A DNA stretch of 64,000 bases from Azorinus chamasolen (lineage: Eukaryota > Mollusca > Bivalvia > Cardiida > Solecurtidae), in NCBI GenBank assembly GCA_963576725.1, contig OY755241.1, positions 3,786,062 through 3,850,061 of the forward strand, written 5' to 3'. Positions 47,295-57,602 of the stretch are shown here, in pieces (the first letter of the stretch is position 1; each line of letters opens with the position of its first letter). The notes under the pieces are model-generated. The model was not told where the DNA came from and searched no databases. It saw only the letters and a list, made by a program, of their open reading frames with translations. The position numbers and the translations under genes were made by a program.

Positions 47295-49187
47295 GGCATC
47301 GAGTCTGCTGCTTGTATCGTTGAATCGTTGAATTTAGAGCCCCAATTGGCTCGAATGTCACTCAGGTAGGTGTCTAGGTAATTTCTTCACGGTAGTAATA
47401 ATTGCTCTGGTAAATCAGTATGTAATGTTTAATGATTGTTGAGAGAACTTCTCAGACGATTAGTGTATCTGATGAAGCTGTCAAGTGTCTCAATGAATAA
47501 TTTTCTACATTCTTTCCATTGGTCGTTTTCTTTCGGTCTGCCAAGTAACATGTGGGCTGTAAAATCATAAATCCCAGTCTTTTGGAACAATTCCAGCCTT
47601 AGTTTTTCTCTAATTTGTTCCTGAATGTTGCAGTCTTCCAGGTAGTGGACCACGGTTCCTACCTGGCCGCATTGGCACAACGGGGAGTCAGACAGGCCTA
47701 AGTTAAATTTATAGCTGTTTAGCATGGTATATCCTGTTCTCAATTGGTGAATTATTTGTTGACTGTGTGTTGAAATGTCAGTATTTGGTGGTAATTTGTT
47801 GTTAACTGGAATTTGTGGTATATATTAGTATAGATGTCTACTGGTCTCTGATTGGGTCCATCTGTTTTGCCATTTTATTTCACAAGAGTTTTTAGCTGAT
47901 TTTCGAATATCTGATAGAGTTGTGAATGCATTTGATTCCTGCAGGAATTCGGCCTCGACTGCGGCTTCTTTGGCAAGCTTGTCTGCGATTTCATTGCCAG
48001 TGATGTTTGCGTGTCCTGGGGTCCATATTATTTCTATGTGAATACCGTCCGCTTGTAACTCTGCTATCAACTGCTTTGTTTGTCTTATTGTTTGTTTGTA
48101 TGTTTGGGCAGTCCAGTCAAGCTGTAAAAGGCCTACTGCTGACTGGCTGTCAGAGAAGATCTTGACATTTTTGAGGTCTCTTCTGTTATGAAGCTCTTCT
48201 CTACAAAATCACAGAGTCATGGTAATGGCAACAATTTCTCCAAGTAAAATGGATGCCATATTTGAGACAGCTTTCTTCAATTCAATATGGTCATCTCGAT
48301 GCGGCAGAAACACACAAGCACCAGCTCCACATGGCCCTGGATTCTGTCTACATGAGCCATCTGTGAAGGCGATGATGGTGTCCTGGTCACTCTCTTCTAC
48401 CATGGTGTGTATTAGAGCTTTTGACGACTCTATTTGTGAATTTGATCTGGATTTTGAAGATCCAAGAGTGTCCCAGTATTCTGGTCTTCGTCTTGATGGA
48501 CATAGATATTCCAAATAAGTGAGCTGAGGTTCAAGGTGTTGATAGTCTGTACCTGTGTTACTCCTCATATCACTTATCTGTAGCAACATTTTACCCAGAG
48601 GTGATATGAATTTCTCTGGTTTAATGTTAATAGTATCCATCCAAGATTCTATTGTTTGTTTGATTGGCTCTAAGTTGTCTCTCATAAGAAGACGTGCCAA
48701 TTCTCTGATTGAGAGCTCTTCTCTTCTTAAATCCAGTGGAAGGATGTTTGCTTCTACTTGAAGCGCTTCGATTCCACCTGAAGCAGGAATTCCTAAACAA
48801 GCAGCTAACCCTTTACGTTGAATACTATCTAGTGGTTGGCAGTATGCAATTTGCCAAACAGGCGCTGCATATTCAAGATGTGGGATCACAAGACATTTGT
48901 AGATTTTTACCATGTTATTAGGGCTAATTCTTTCTGTTTTCCCCATAATTAAGAGTGCATTCAGTGCTTTATGTGCCCTCTTTTCTACATATTTGATGTG
49001 TCTGGAGAACGATAACTTTTCATCAAGTATGACTCCTAAGAGCTTTGGGTTAACAGCCCTTTGTATCCTTGTGCTTTTCACAGATATCTTAAATTAATGT
49101 CTCTTGCAAGAGTGTTGGAGTCTTTAGAGAACACACAGAACTCAGTTTTGTCAAGGTTTATCTTCATTCTCCATCGCTTGACCCATA
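47295..49187 (-). mobile_element. non-LTR retrotransposon, 3' part: RT thumb, RNase H, Cys/His C-terminus (broken)
   Basis: Read on the minus strand from 49,187: RMKINLDKTEFCVFSK (end of the RT palm), LGVILDEKLSF, HLEYAAPVWQ, then an RNase H domain with FTDGS, LGEI, FSDSQSA and GNEIADKLAKEA (all four acidic positions seen), and a C-terminal CQCG...HYLEDC cluster. Frameshifts near 49,081, 48,209 and 47,800 break it. This order is typical of I-clade-type elements with RNase H. Upstream RT is found at 55,884-56,660, across a large insertion. Confidence 0.85.
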
Positions 49188-49336
49188 ATAGCGAGCACAG
49201 CTCGCAAGAATGGCCGAAGGCCATTCTTGCGAACGAAGTGAGCTCTATGGTAACGCGTAGGATATAATTTTGGTTTTGTAGGCTGTACATTGTTAACCTG
49301 GAATCGGATCTGCTGATATTTACTTCCGGTTTTGAC

Positions 49337-49406
49337 CATGGAGGGAAATAACCGGTGTGTTCCGAGTGATTCATGGAGGGAAATAACCGGTGTGTTCCGA
49401 GTGATT
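49337..49406. repeat. 35-bp direct repeat, two copies
   Basis: CATGGAGGGAAATAACCGG starts at 49,337 and 49,372; the copies are identical as read. Confidence 0.9.
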
Positions 49407-50666
49407 CCTATATTCTTAACTCTGACGGAATATGACGAGTAGTTACGATTGAATACCCGCCAGTCCACACAAATCGCAACAACGTTTGTCTACGAAGAAA
49501 ATCGATATTCTAAAACTTACTACATTGAAAATTGCATTTCGTTTCGGTATAGAATGGATTTAACTATTTTAATCGCTGTGGTTTTTTTTGCCAGAAAATT
49601 AATGTTTTCCGTTCGGTAAACATCTCCGTCCGACATCCAGTTAGCGGTAAAGGCCGAGTGTATGATGACGTATTTATCCACAACTTGTAAGTGACGTAGT
49701 AGTGGTCACATGATGTGGTCGTCTGCAGTGCATTTTGTTTACATACAAGGCTCAGCTGTGTTACTCTTCCGGTTCCTACTGTCAATAACTTTGTATGTGA
49801 GTAATGAAGACATTGATTTTTTTTCCATTTGAATCAGTTCTCAATACAAAACATCACATTATTTGAATAAGATCTACATCTAGATATTTATCCCGGTGTA
49901 GGGTGTTTTCGACGGTGTAAGCGGTTTTCGTAAATTTGACCTACTTAAACAAATGCCGATTGCTTGAATAAATATGCGAGTGAAACATGCAAACGAATGT
50001 ATATCACTGAGATTTTATAAAGAACTAGGTCTACGGCAACGTAGAATTGTTTGTGAAATCTGACTTGTTCTTTCCGAATACTCTATCCGAATAGTCTGTC
50101 TGTCTGCAGGTCTGTCTGTCAGTGTACTGTTTAATTTAGTAAGTTTCGTAGTCTTTCTGTCCTTCTTTAAATGGATACTGTTTTACATAAATCAGCCTGT
50201 CTGTCTGACTTCTTAATAGGCTTACTGGTTTACAAAAATCATTCTGTCTGTCTGTCGCACATACAACCACATCTAACATCCCAGACATAGATCTACAGCC
50301 TTGAAGACATATTCTCTAATTACAATCACTCTACACAGAAAGTTAATTTAACATTAATGAACAACTTGAAGGCTTAGCAACATCATTTAACACAGACATC
50401 ACAACTTTAAAGGTTGTGACATACCACCAGCATCACTTCAGAAATAGACAAAATTCAAAAACAAGCGCAGCAAATTTCATTCAAGCCAATTCCCTGACAC
50501 TGAAATACACACTAAACAAAACTCTTTAGAAGAAAACATAAGACATATAAATACAAAAATAGCACACATAAACACTAAGCACAATCTACCAACAATCAGA
50601 TTGGATAGAGGCATCCAGAAAAGAAGCACAAAAAAAAACAATGAGGGAGGCATGCCCCAAATTCTA
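49407..50666. other. unannotated, with a decayed coding-like patch
   Basis: CTGT-rich microsatellite tracts lie near 50,097-50,260. At about 50,345-50,665 the plus strand gives coiled-coil-like peptides (INEQLEGLATSFNTD; EIDKIQKQAQQI; EENIRHINTKIAHINTK) in shifting frames; family unknown. Confidence 0.35.
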
Positions 50667-50849
50667 AACAAGAGGGCCATGAGGCCCTGAAGCGCTCACC
50701 AGACATAACCCCAGGGGCGGGCCATATTTGACCACAAGAAATCATGTGTACACCCTTGGTAGAGAACCACAAGGCAAAGCAAATATGCCATTAATTAAAG
50801 GTATGGTTTCAGAGAAAGATAATATTTATATTTTTCCCATGAAAAACTG

Positions 50850-51955
50850 ATAAGCCCTGAGGCAGGGCAAAGTTTCGCCCAGTGGTCAGGGTCGTAAGTT
50901 AAACATTCTTGGCAGAGGACCACAAGCCAAAGCTACATATTTGTAGAGGATCATTAGATCATGTTACATACCAAATATCAAAGGTCTAGGCCTTACAGTT
51001 TCAGTAGATTTTTAAAGATTTTCCTATGAAAAACTGATAAGCCCTTGGGCGGGGCCATTTTTGGCTTGGGGGTCATAATTTGAACAATATCTGTAGAGGA
51101 CCATAAGATCATACTACATACTAAATATCAAAGGTCTAGGCCTTACAGTTTCAGAGAAGAAGATTTTTAAAGATTTTCCTATGAAAAACTGATAAGCCCT
51201 TGGGCGGGGCCATTTTTGGCCCGAAGATCATAATTTGAACAACTTTTGTAGAGGACCATGAGATCATGCTACATACCAAATGACAAAAGTCTAGGCCTTA
51301 CAGTTTCCGAGAAGAAGATTTTTAAAGCTTTTCCTATGAAAAACTGATAAGCCCTTGGGCGGGGCCAATTTTTGGCCCGGGGGTCATAATTTGAACAATA
51401 TTTGTAGAGGATCATAAGATCATGCTACATACGAAATATCAAAGGTCTAGGCCTTACAGTTTCAGAAAAGAAGATTTTTAAAGATTTTCCTATGAAAAAC
51501 TGATAAGCCCTTGGGCGGGGCCATTTTTGGCCCCGGGGTCATAATTTGAACAACTTTAGTAGAGGACCATAAGATCATGCTACATACCAAATATCAAAGG
51601 TCTAGGCCTTACAGTTTCAGAAGAAGATTTTTAAAGATTTTCCAATGAAAAACTGATAAGCCCTTGGGCGGGGCCATTTTTGGCCCAGGGGTCATTATTT
51701 GAACATTCTTTGTAGAGGACCATAAGATCATGCTACATACCACATATCAAAGTTCTAGGCCTTACAGTTTCAGAGAAGAAGATTTTTAAAGATTTTCCAA
51801 TGAAAAACTGATAAGCCCTTGGGCGGGGCCAATTTTAGCCCGGGGGTCATAATTTGAACAATCTTTGAAGAGGACCATAAGATCATGCTACATACCAAAT
51901 ATCAATGGTCTAGGACAGAATGGTTTCAGAGAAGAAGATTTTTAAAGATTTTCAT
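50850..51955 (+). repeat. 155-bp tandem repeats
   Basis: GCCCTTGGGCGGGGCC recurs at 51,041, 51,196, 51,351, 51,507, 51,660 and 51,815 (periods 153-156), with a more divergent copy near 50,856. Each unit includes GGTCTAGGCCTTACAG and ATCATGCTACATAC. Confidence 0.9.
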
Positions 51956-52282
51956 ATATTACCATATATGGAAAAAATGACCACGCCCTCTGGCGGCCAT
52001 GTTTTTTGCCGGATCAAAATTCTTTTAACAACTTTTGAAGTCTATCAACTGAGAAACATTTTGGTGAAAACTATATTCAAATCGGACAAGTCATTCTGGA
52101 GAAGAAGATTTTTCTAGATATTGCGTACAGTTGCCATGGCAACAAGACCGATGGCCCCGCCCACTATCTTTTAACAACTTTTGAAGCACCCACCCACAGT
52201 ATGTATCTGACCAAGTTTGGTTACAATTGGGCAGTCGGTTTCAGAGAAGAAGTCGTTTGAAATTGTTGACGGACAGACAGAT

Positions 52283-52800
52283 GGGTAGTTGTGTGACTTT
52301 TTCCTTTGATCTTTTCTTGTGTGACTAGTCCCACAAGAAAAACTATTTTTGGCTCTAACTTTGGAAAAGAATGATCTGGAAGCTAACCCTAACCCTAACC
52401 CTATGTCCCACAACTGGCCAGGTTAATGTCACAAGAAATGGCCAGGTTAATGTCACAAGAGATGGCCAGGTTAATGATATTACTTGTGGGACTAGTTAGA
52501 AAAAGTCACACAACTACCCTTTGGTGAGTGCGGACGGACTGACAGACGGACATACTAACAAATGGGTAGTTGTGTGACTTTTTCCTTTGATCTTTTCTTG
52601 TGTGACTAGTCCCACAAGAAAAACTATTTTTGGCTCTAACTTTGGAAAAGAATGATCTGGAAGCTAACCCTAACCCTAACCCTATGTCCCACAACTGGCC
52701 AGGTTAATGTCACAAGAAATGGCCAGGTTAATGTCACAAGAGATGGCCAGGTTAATGATTTTACTTGTGGGACTAGTTAGAAAAAGTCACACAACTACCC
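52283..52800. mobile_element. two 237-bp MITEs with telomere-like (TAACCC) core
   Basis: Copies 52,283-52,519 and 52,564-52,800, nearly identical. TIRs begin GGGTAGTTGTGTGAC and end GTCACACAACTACCC. Each contains CTAACCCTAACCCTAACCCT and three tandem GGCCAGGTTAATG units. Identical right flanks (TTTGGTGAGTGCGGAC) imply a 281-bp segment was duplicated after insertion. Confidence 0.85.
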
Positions 52801-52908
52801 TTTGGTGAGTGCGGACAGACGGACAGACGGACAGACGGACGACGGACGCCGGACACAGGGGTATCACAATAGCTCACCTTGAGCACTTTGTGCTCTGGTG
52901 AGCTAAAA

Positions 52909-53302
52909 ATGTAGAAAATCTACTTATATATGAAGTTATGTTCATATATGGATGATGGAGTTCATCCTAATCACTGGCTAACTACAAGTGGTTTTCCATT
53001 GTTTGCAAGACAGTTCAGAATGACTTAAGTTGTTCTTCTTCGCTTCAAGATGTTGCTGCTGTTGATGATGATGATGCTATTAATTACAATTTTAATAATG
53101 AAAATGATTCTGATTCATGGGATTTCAAACGAAAATAGCTTTTAACTACCCCTAATATATACTGTATGCATGTGAAACACATAGTTCAAATGTTTAACCC
53201 TTTCCTCCATGCAAAAAACGAAATAGCTAAACATTCTGTATCTGTATATATACGTCGTAGAATCCTATAAGGCTTTTACACGACGGGTGAGAAGAGTCGC
53301 CT
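52909..53302. other. unannotated
   Basis: Short GATGATGATGATG tract near 53,063 and an H-type left end scrap (TTTAACCCTTTCCTCCATG) at 53,192. Confidence 0.4.
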
Positions 53303-54078
53303 TTATTTCGGGCGATGATCTCGTAGGGCTGTCTTGAAAGCCTCTACGGAATCAGCATGCACGATGCTGTTCGGTAGTCTATTCCACTGTATCGCAGTGT
53401 CTACAAAGAATGAATTCCTGTATTGAGGGGTCTTGCTATTTGGGACTGCCAGCCCTTTTGTGTTGTTACGTACTTGATTTTCTATTATATTGCTTGCACT
53501 GTATAGTCTTTAAACCTTGTTGCCTTGACGTTTCTCCTTGGTTTCGACGGTTACGTGAAAGTGGATTTCGGTAGAGCTGGTACTAATCCCTCTATTACCT
53601 TATACATTAGTATCAGGCGAAGGCTCAGTCTCCTGTCTTCGAGGGTCTCTAAATCTAGTTGTTCTCTCATTCTTGTTACCGCTCCCGTCTCTCTGTCCTT
53701 ATCTATAGTTCCTTTTAATGAACCTGACCGCACGGTTTTGAATTTTCTCCAACCTGTCTATGTCCCCTTTGAGGTAAGGATTCCAGATGGTTGCTCCATA
53801 CTCCATTATAGATCTTACTACTGATATGTATGCCGTTTTCCTGCATTTTTCGGGAACATTTCTTAAGTTCCGTCTTAGAAATCCAAGTGTGGCGTTGGCC
53901 TTTTTACATAAATTGTTTATGTGCACATTCCACTTGAGGTCTTTTGATATCTGTATGCCTAGATACGGATTATCTTGAACCTCTTGTAGGATATGGTTGC
54001 CGAGCTGGTAGAATTTGGATATCTTCTGGTTTATGGAGAGCATATAACACTTTTTCGCATTGAATTTCATACCCCATT
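53303..54078 (-). mobile_element. second non-LTR retrotransposon, 5'-truncated RT C-terminal part
   Basis: From 54,078 on the minus strand: GMKFNAKKCYML, NPYLGIQISKDLKW, RSIMEYGATIWNP, RLSLRLILMYKVIEGL, and a C-terminal FVDTAIQWNRLPNSI ending at stop 53,303-53,305. This lacks RNase H and fits CR1/L2/Jockey-like elements. At least one frameshift (about 53,700) breaks it. The start at 54,078 falls just after the RT palm, a normal 5' truncation. It lies inside the 6.7-kb insertion. Confidence 0.85.
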
Positions 54079-54409
54079 ATGTTGTATGTTTTAATAAATA
54101 CATGTTTATAAATGCATGCACACAGTATTGTCCTTATCCTATTGACCTATCCAGTAACTTCAAAGTCTATCATCACCATCATTAGCATCAATTGTCATTT
54201 AGGTTACTAACACAACAGCTCAATCAATATCTTCTGTTTTCTGCTTGTTTCTATCTCAATGCACCTAAATGTACCTGGTGTACATATACCACAACTAACA
54301 CACAGCTTGTCTTGCCATTTTAACCAATCCTCTGCATATTTAACACCATAAGACACCTTTACTATATTTTTTACAATTAATATTTACTGATGATGGTGAA
54401 TACAGATCT

Positions 54410-54500
54410 GATGGCAGCTTAAATCATGATGAAAGTAACGCAGAAAGCTCCTTGAGCTTTCTGGTTTCTTGTCATCTTGCTTTAAGCATTACCAAACCTT
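54410..54500. mobile_element. PG hairpin core, shortened
   Basis: GATGGCAGCTTAAATCATG, AACGCAGAAAGCTCC-TT-GAGCTTTCTGG, TTGCTTTAAGCATTACC. Confidence 0.55.
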
Positions 54501-54599
54501 AATTTCAGCTTGCTTGAAGCAGTATTACATTATACATGTAATGCCCTTCTGGCAATGAAGGAAAGGGTTAATATCACTAATCTACTGTCTTGTGATTTA

Positions 54600-55045
54600 G
54601 ACTATGTCAATAATTTAAACATCAAAGTGCAGCATTATGAGTTTCTTATTTTACTTGTAAAAATTGGGGGTGACATGATCGTCGCTAACCAATACACAAA
54701 GTTCTATTTCACAGATATATTACAACATTCAACTTGTAAAAAATTGGTGGATGACTTGATCGTCGCTAACCATGATACACAACTATTTCACATTATATTA
54801 CAATAATTAACATATATATATTGCTAATATATATACATTTTATTACTAACTGTAGTATTTTGTTTATAAGAAATTGAATGAAGTATGGTGGGTGACATGA
54901 ACATCGCTAACCAATACACTTTTATTTCACATTAATATTACAGTACTTTGTGAAGTTGACTTATTGCCAAGGTTCAGTTAAAGCCATTTTTTTTTAAATC
55001 AACATAGTATGGTGGGTGACATGATCGTCGCTAAACAATTAAACA
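54600..55045. repeat. dispersed direct repeats with GATCGTCGCTAA
   Basis: GGTGACATGATCGTCGCTAA or close variants at about 54,669, 54,749, 54,891 and 55,014, each followed by AYACA...TTTCACA-TATTACA. Spacing is irregular (80-142 bp). Confidence 0.7.
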
Positions 55046-55174
55046 TACATTAAATAAATTGCAGCCGGACAGTCACTTATATAAGTCTGAAACACAAACA
55101 TCAGCCAATAAGATGTCACAGTCTTGGACCAAAAGTAGATCTATCAACCACTTTATGACTTGGATATGTATTAA

Positions 55175-55679
55175 AGGGGGTGTCCCTACATTTGACGTGT
55201 TTCATAAACACTTGAAATATACAAAAGTCATTTGTTTATATATATGCTGAAAAGTAGTATATCACAAAAAGCCCTATCCAATTACCGTTTATAATGACAA
55301 AACATCCAAGTGTTTCATATCGGCGATCCCGGTTTTACTCCCCGATGTTTCAGTTTTATTCGGTTTGTGTTTTAGTTTCGTAACTGTTCGCCCTATTCGC
55401 GATTCTCCGGCCACTTCCGAGAAAGCTATTACGAAAACAATGAAAGGATCGGGTGATCATTGGCAAAACGCGGAAGAATTTAACGGAAAAGGTCAATAAT
55501 ATTGTGTTGTAGAACAAAAACTATCAGTATTGATGAAATCGGTTTATTTGTATCACAGGGACATTTTTCGATATAAGTTCAAATTAGGAACCTTCATAAT
55601 AATGATTGAGCATTATTATAACAGATACCAAGTTTTATGATATTATTGAAAATATACGATCATTGTAGGGACTTCCTCT
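55175..55679. mobile_element. 505-bp MITE with GTCCCTACA ends and TTAA flanks
   Basis: AGGGGGTGTCCCTACA and TGTAGGGACTTCCTCT are inverted ends flanked by TTAA (55,171-55,174; 55,680-55,683). No coding capacity seen. Confidence 0.7.
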
Positions 55680-55883
55680 TTAACGAAAAGTAAGAGATTG
55701 ATGGTTTAAGTTAAGATTTGTTTTCTTGTTGTGCTTTCAACTTTTATCAAGGTGTACTGTATTCGTTTATTGTTCTGTTAATTTTAGAATCTGGTGTATA
55801 AATCATCAAATTCACCATATGCTTTCATTTTATTTAGTTGAATGCGTTTGGCAGCTGTGCTCGCTTATAGGCTGTGCCTATTT

Positions 55884-56172
55884 CATATTAGAACTTCTGT
55901 CATATCCTCTTCTAAGCTGGAAGCTATATCATCCAGACATTTTCCTGTTTTCCAAATTGTACCGTCGTCAGCAAATTTTACTTTTTGATTTTTCACCTTG
56001 TCAAATATATCTGATAAATACAGGTTGAAGAGAATGGGAGACAACACCGATCCTTGTGGAAGACCTAGATTAGTCTGGAAGGTATTTCCTTCTGCTTGTT
56101 TTAACATACAAAAGGCTTTTCTGTCTTTGAGGAAATCATTCAACCAGTGCCAAGTCCGACCTCTGATACCTA
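55884..56172 (-). mobile_element. non-LTR retrotransposon, RT palm fragment
   Basis: Minus strand: GIRGRTWHWLNDFLKDR, then LGLPQGSVLSPILFNLYLSD and VKFADDGTIWKTG. FADD (55,964-55,975) is the YxDD-type catalytic motif with two aspartates. The frame runs to the 6.7-kb insertion edge and picks up in register at 49,187, so this and 47,295-49,187 are one element. Confidence 0.88.
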
Positions 56173-56326
56173 TGTCACAGTGTGTAGGTTTATCATCACT
56201 TGTACGGCCTTGCTGTACAAGCGCGCTTTTATGGCGACGTGGTAGAGTGCATGACTGCGAACCTGGCGACCCGGGTTCGATCCCGGGTCTGAGCGGGTAT
56301 GTTTCTTTATAAGAACACCCGGTTAC
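56173..56326 (+). repeat. TRIM left LTR
   Basis: Contains a hairpin CTTGTACGG...TGCTGTACAAG, box A-like at 56,232-56,242, and box B at 56,274-56,284 within a perfectly paired T-arm (CCCGG-GTTCGATC-CCGGG). Followed by A, then TT, then the PBS. Confidence 0.88.
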
Positions 56327-56329
56327 ATT

Positions 56330-56347
56330 TGGCGCCCAACGTGGGGC
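56330..56347 (+). other. primer-binding site complementary to tRNA-Lys(CUU) 3' end
   Basis: TGGCGCCCAACGTGGGGC complements the 3' terminal 18 nt of animal tRNA-Lys(CUU) as I remember it (GCCCCACGTTGGGCG plus CCA). This is the usual Lys-type PBS of Ty3/gypsy elements. Confidence 0.85.
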
Positions 56348-56433
56348 TGTGACTGTATGAGCTCCGAGTCCGATTCCCAGTCGTTCTCATACCCATAGAA
56401 ATTCGGGACGAATTTCAACTTGCTGGGGGAGTA

Positions 56434-56587
56434 TGTCACAGTGTGTAGGTTTATCATCACTTGTACGGCCTTGCTGTACAAGCGCGCTTTTATGGCGACG
56501 TGGTAGAGTGCATGACTGCGAACCTGGCGACCCGGGTTCGATCCCGGGTCTGAGCGGGTATGTTTCTTTATAAGAACACCCGGTTAC
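56434..56587 (+). repeat. TRIM right LTR
   Basis: Same sequence as the left LTR. Box A-like at 56,493-56,503, box B at 56,535-56,545. Preceded by the polypurine-like GGGGGAG. Confidence 0.88.
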
Positions 56588-56660
56588 CGGTTGGTGGATT
56601 TTGGTGAGCAGGCCTTCAAACCTGTAAATCTCCAGGACTGCAAAACTGACACGACTTGTG
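56588..56660 (-). mobile_element. continuation of the non-LTR element right of the TRIM
   Basis: Minus strand gives FAVLEIYRFEGLLTKIHQ, resembling the stretch before GIRGR in RT (D-x-V-x-x-GLL-x-KL). A one-base frame difference across the TRIM remains. The upstream part of the LINE is not recognised beyond this. Confidence 0.5.
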
Positions 56661-57602
56661 TCTGTATTATTCTAGCTACTACTACTGACTGTGATATTTG
56701 TTTAAAAAAAGCAACTAAACTTATTTTGTAAATTGCTCTCTGTCTGTCTGTCTCTCTCTCCCCCTCTCTCTCTAAATGTTGCGGCTGCTGTAAATAAATT
56801 TATCGTGAAACAGACTATAGACAAATCTCCGGCTGTTGTTGCCATGAACGCTTTAGGAATTTCTGTGCAATATTTATCTCTTCGTAATGGTACGAATAGT
56901 TATTTTCGGTGATAGTGTGTTTACAGATTGACCCTTTGATTAAACTCTTACCAGCTTCATTCCATTCACTGTTTTTAAAGATATCCGACCATAAACAAAT
57001 ATCAGAGTTTGCTACACACAGAGGCGGCCATTTTTAGTTCCATTTCAACTATTCACTGCGAGCCTACTAATCTTTGCCCTGGAAAATTTAATTTTGTTTG
57101 AATGTAAGTATGTAATGTAACTAATAATTTATTTCTCATGGTGTTATACTTACAAGATTAAATTACTTGAAAAATTATTTACGCCTTATTTGTGTTTCTG
57201 GTTTTTCGTTTTTTCTCGGAAGTTAAGTTGTATAACGTTGGCCGGAGATTGCCGGAGTGCTGTTTATCTAAATTTAGAATGGGGAAACACCTCTATCGTC
57301 AGTGCGGGACTTCTACACGGTGTCAATCCCACCATAGTCTATTTCGTGTCTGAACTTGAGGAAAAAGAGGAGGCAACGCTGGATTAAATTTCACGTAAAA
57401 TTACATCGACTACAAGTAATTCTCTTCTTTTTCTTGAACGTTTTAATAGATTGTTTGATGTGGTATTCTTCAGCGTGAAATATTTAGTATAAAATAAGTC
57501 TGTTAAATTAAATAGTGCATGAAAGAAGGGGGACAACTTGATCAAGAAAGATTATCCGTGTTGTATAGGTTAGCTCCCATGTATTTAACTGTTTGAAGTT
57601 TT
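56661..57602. other. unannotated, one coding-like stretch
   Basis: CTCT-rich tract at 56,735-56,775. At 57,190-57,387 a 65-codon plus-strand frame ends in NTSIVSAGLLHGVNPTIVYF and ELEEKEEATLD with fairly balanced codon use; no family recognised and no splice partner found. Confidence 0.35.

Larger units (their letters stand above)
50667..52908 (+). mobile_element. tandem-repeat element with GAGGGCC and GGTGAGC hairpin ends
   Basis: Starts AACAAGAGGGCCATGAGGCC then GAAGCGCTCACC; ends AGCTCACCTTGAGCACTTTG with TGCTCTGGTGAGCTAAAAA. Body: seven or so 155-bp repeats, then two 237-bp MITEs and (GACGGACA)n. Same end structure, inverted, at 59,016-60,359. The terminal hairpins suggest a non-autonomous Helitron/Helentron-like element, unproven. 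Confidence 0.65.
49188..55883. mobile_element. 6.7-kb composite insertion inside the non-LTR element
   Basis: CATA stands at both edges (49,184-49,187 and 55,884-55,887). AGCGAGCACAGCT at 49,190-49,202 is the exact inverse of AGCTGTGCTCGCT at 55,853-55,865. The left end has a second hairpin (GCAAGAATGGCC/GGCCATTCTTGC); the right end has 18 extra bases with a small palindrome (ATAGGC/GCCTAT). Inside are a tandem-repeat element, a LINE fragment, and MITEs. No transposase recognised, so the class is open. Confidence 0.65.
56173..56587 (+). mobile_element. TRIM: miniature LTR retrotransposon, 154-bp identical LTRs with tRNA-like box A/box B
   Basis: Two direct repeats of 154 bp (56,173-56,326; 56,434-56,587), identical as I read them, beginning TGTCACAGTG and ending CCCGGTTAC. 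Between them are 107 bp with no coding capacity: a primer-binding site 2-3 nt inside the left LTR, a GTATGAG/CTCATAC hairpin (about 56,355-56,392) and a G-rich tract GCTGGGGGAG directly before the right LTR. Size, order and lack of genes fit a TRIM. Each LTR holds box A-like TGGCGACGTGG and box B GGTTCGATCCC, so it may be transcribed by Pol III. It lies inside the RT region of the broken non-LTR element. Confidence 0.85.

Noticed and set aside
48209..49081. Host RNase H or a working retrotransposon gene
   Set aside because: RT motifs in the same frame and several frameshifts show it is a broken non-LTR element.
52383..52402. A true chromosome end
   Set aside because: The TAACCC tract is only three to four units long and sits inside a MITE repeated twice, mid-window.
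52171..52694. Two near-identical minus-strand open frames as a gene pair
   Set aside because: They lie on the duplicated 237-bp MITEs; the peptide is a by-product.
53987..56172. The LINE pieces at 53.3-54.1 kb and 55.9-56.2 kb being one element
   Set aside because: The 55.9-kb palm instead joins in frame with the RNase H element at 49.2 kb across matching CATA edges; the 53-54 kb piece has its own CR1/L2-like C-terminus and a normal 5' truncation.
56223..56300. A functional tRNA gene
   Set aside because: The T-arm and box B are perfect, but no 7-bp acceptor stem or clean anticodon stem can be drawn, and the unit is part of a 154-bp LTR present twice.
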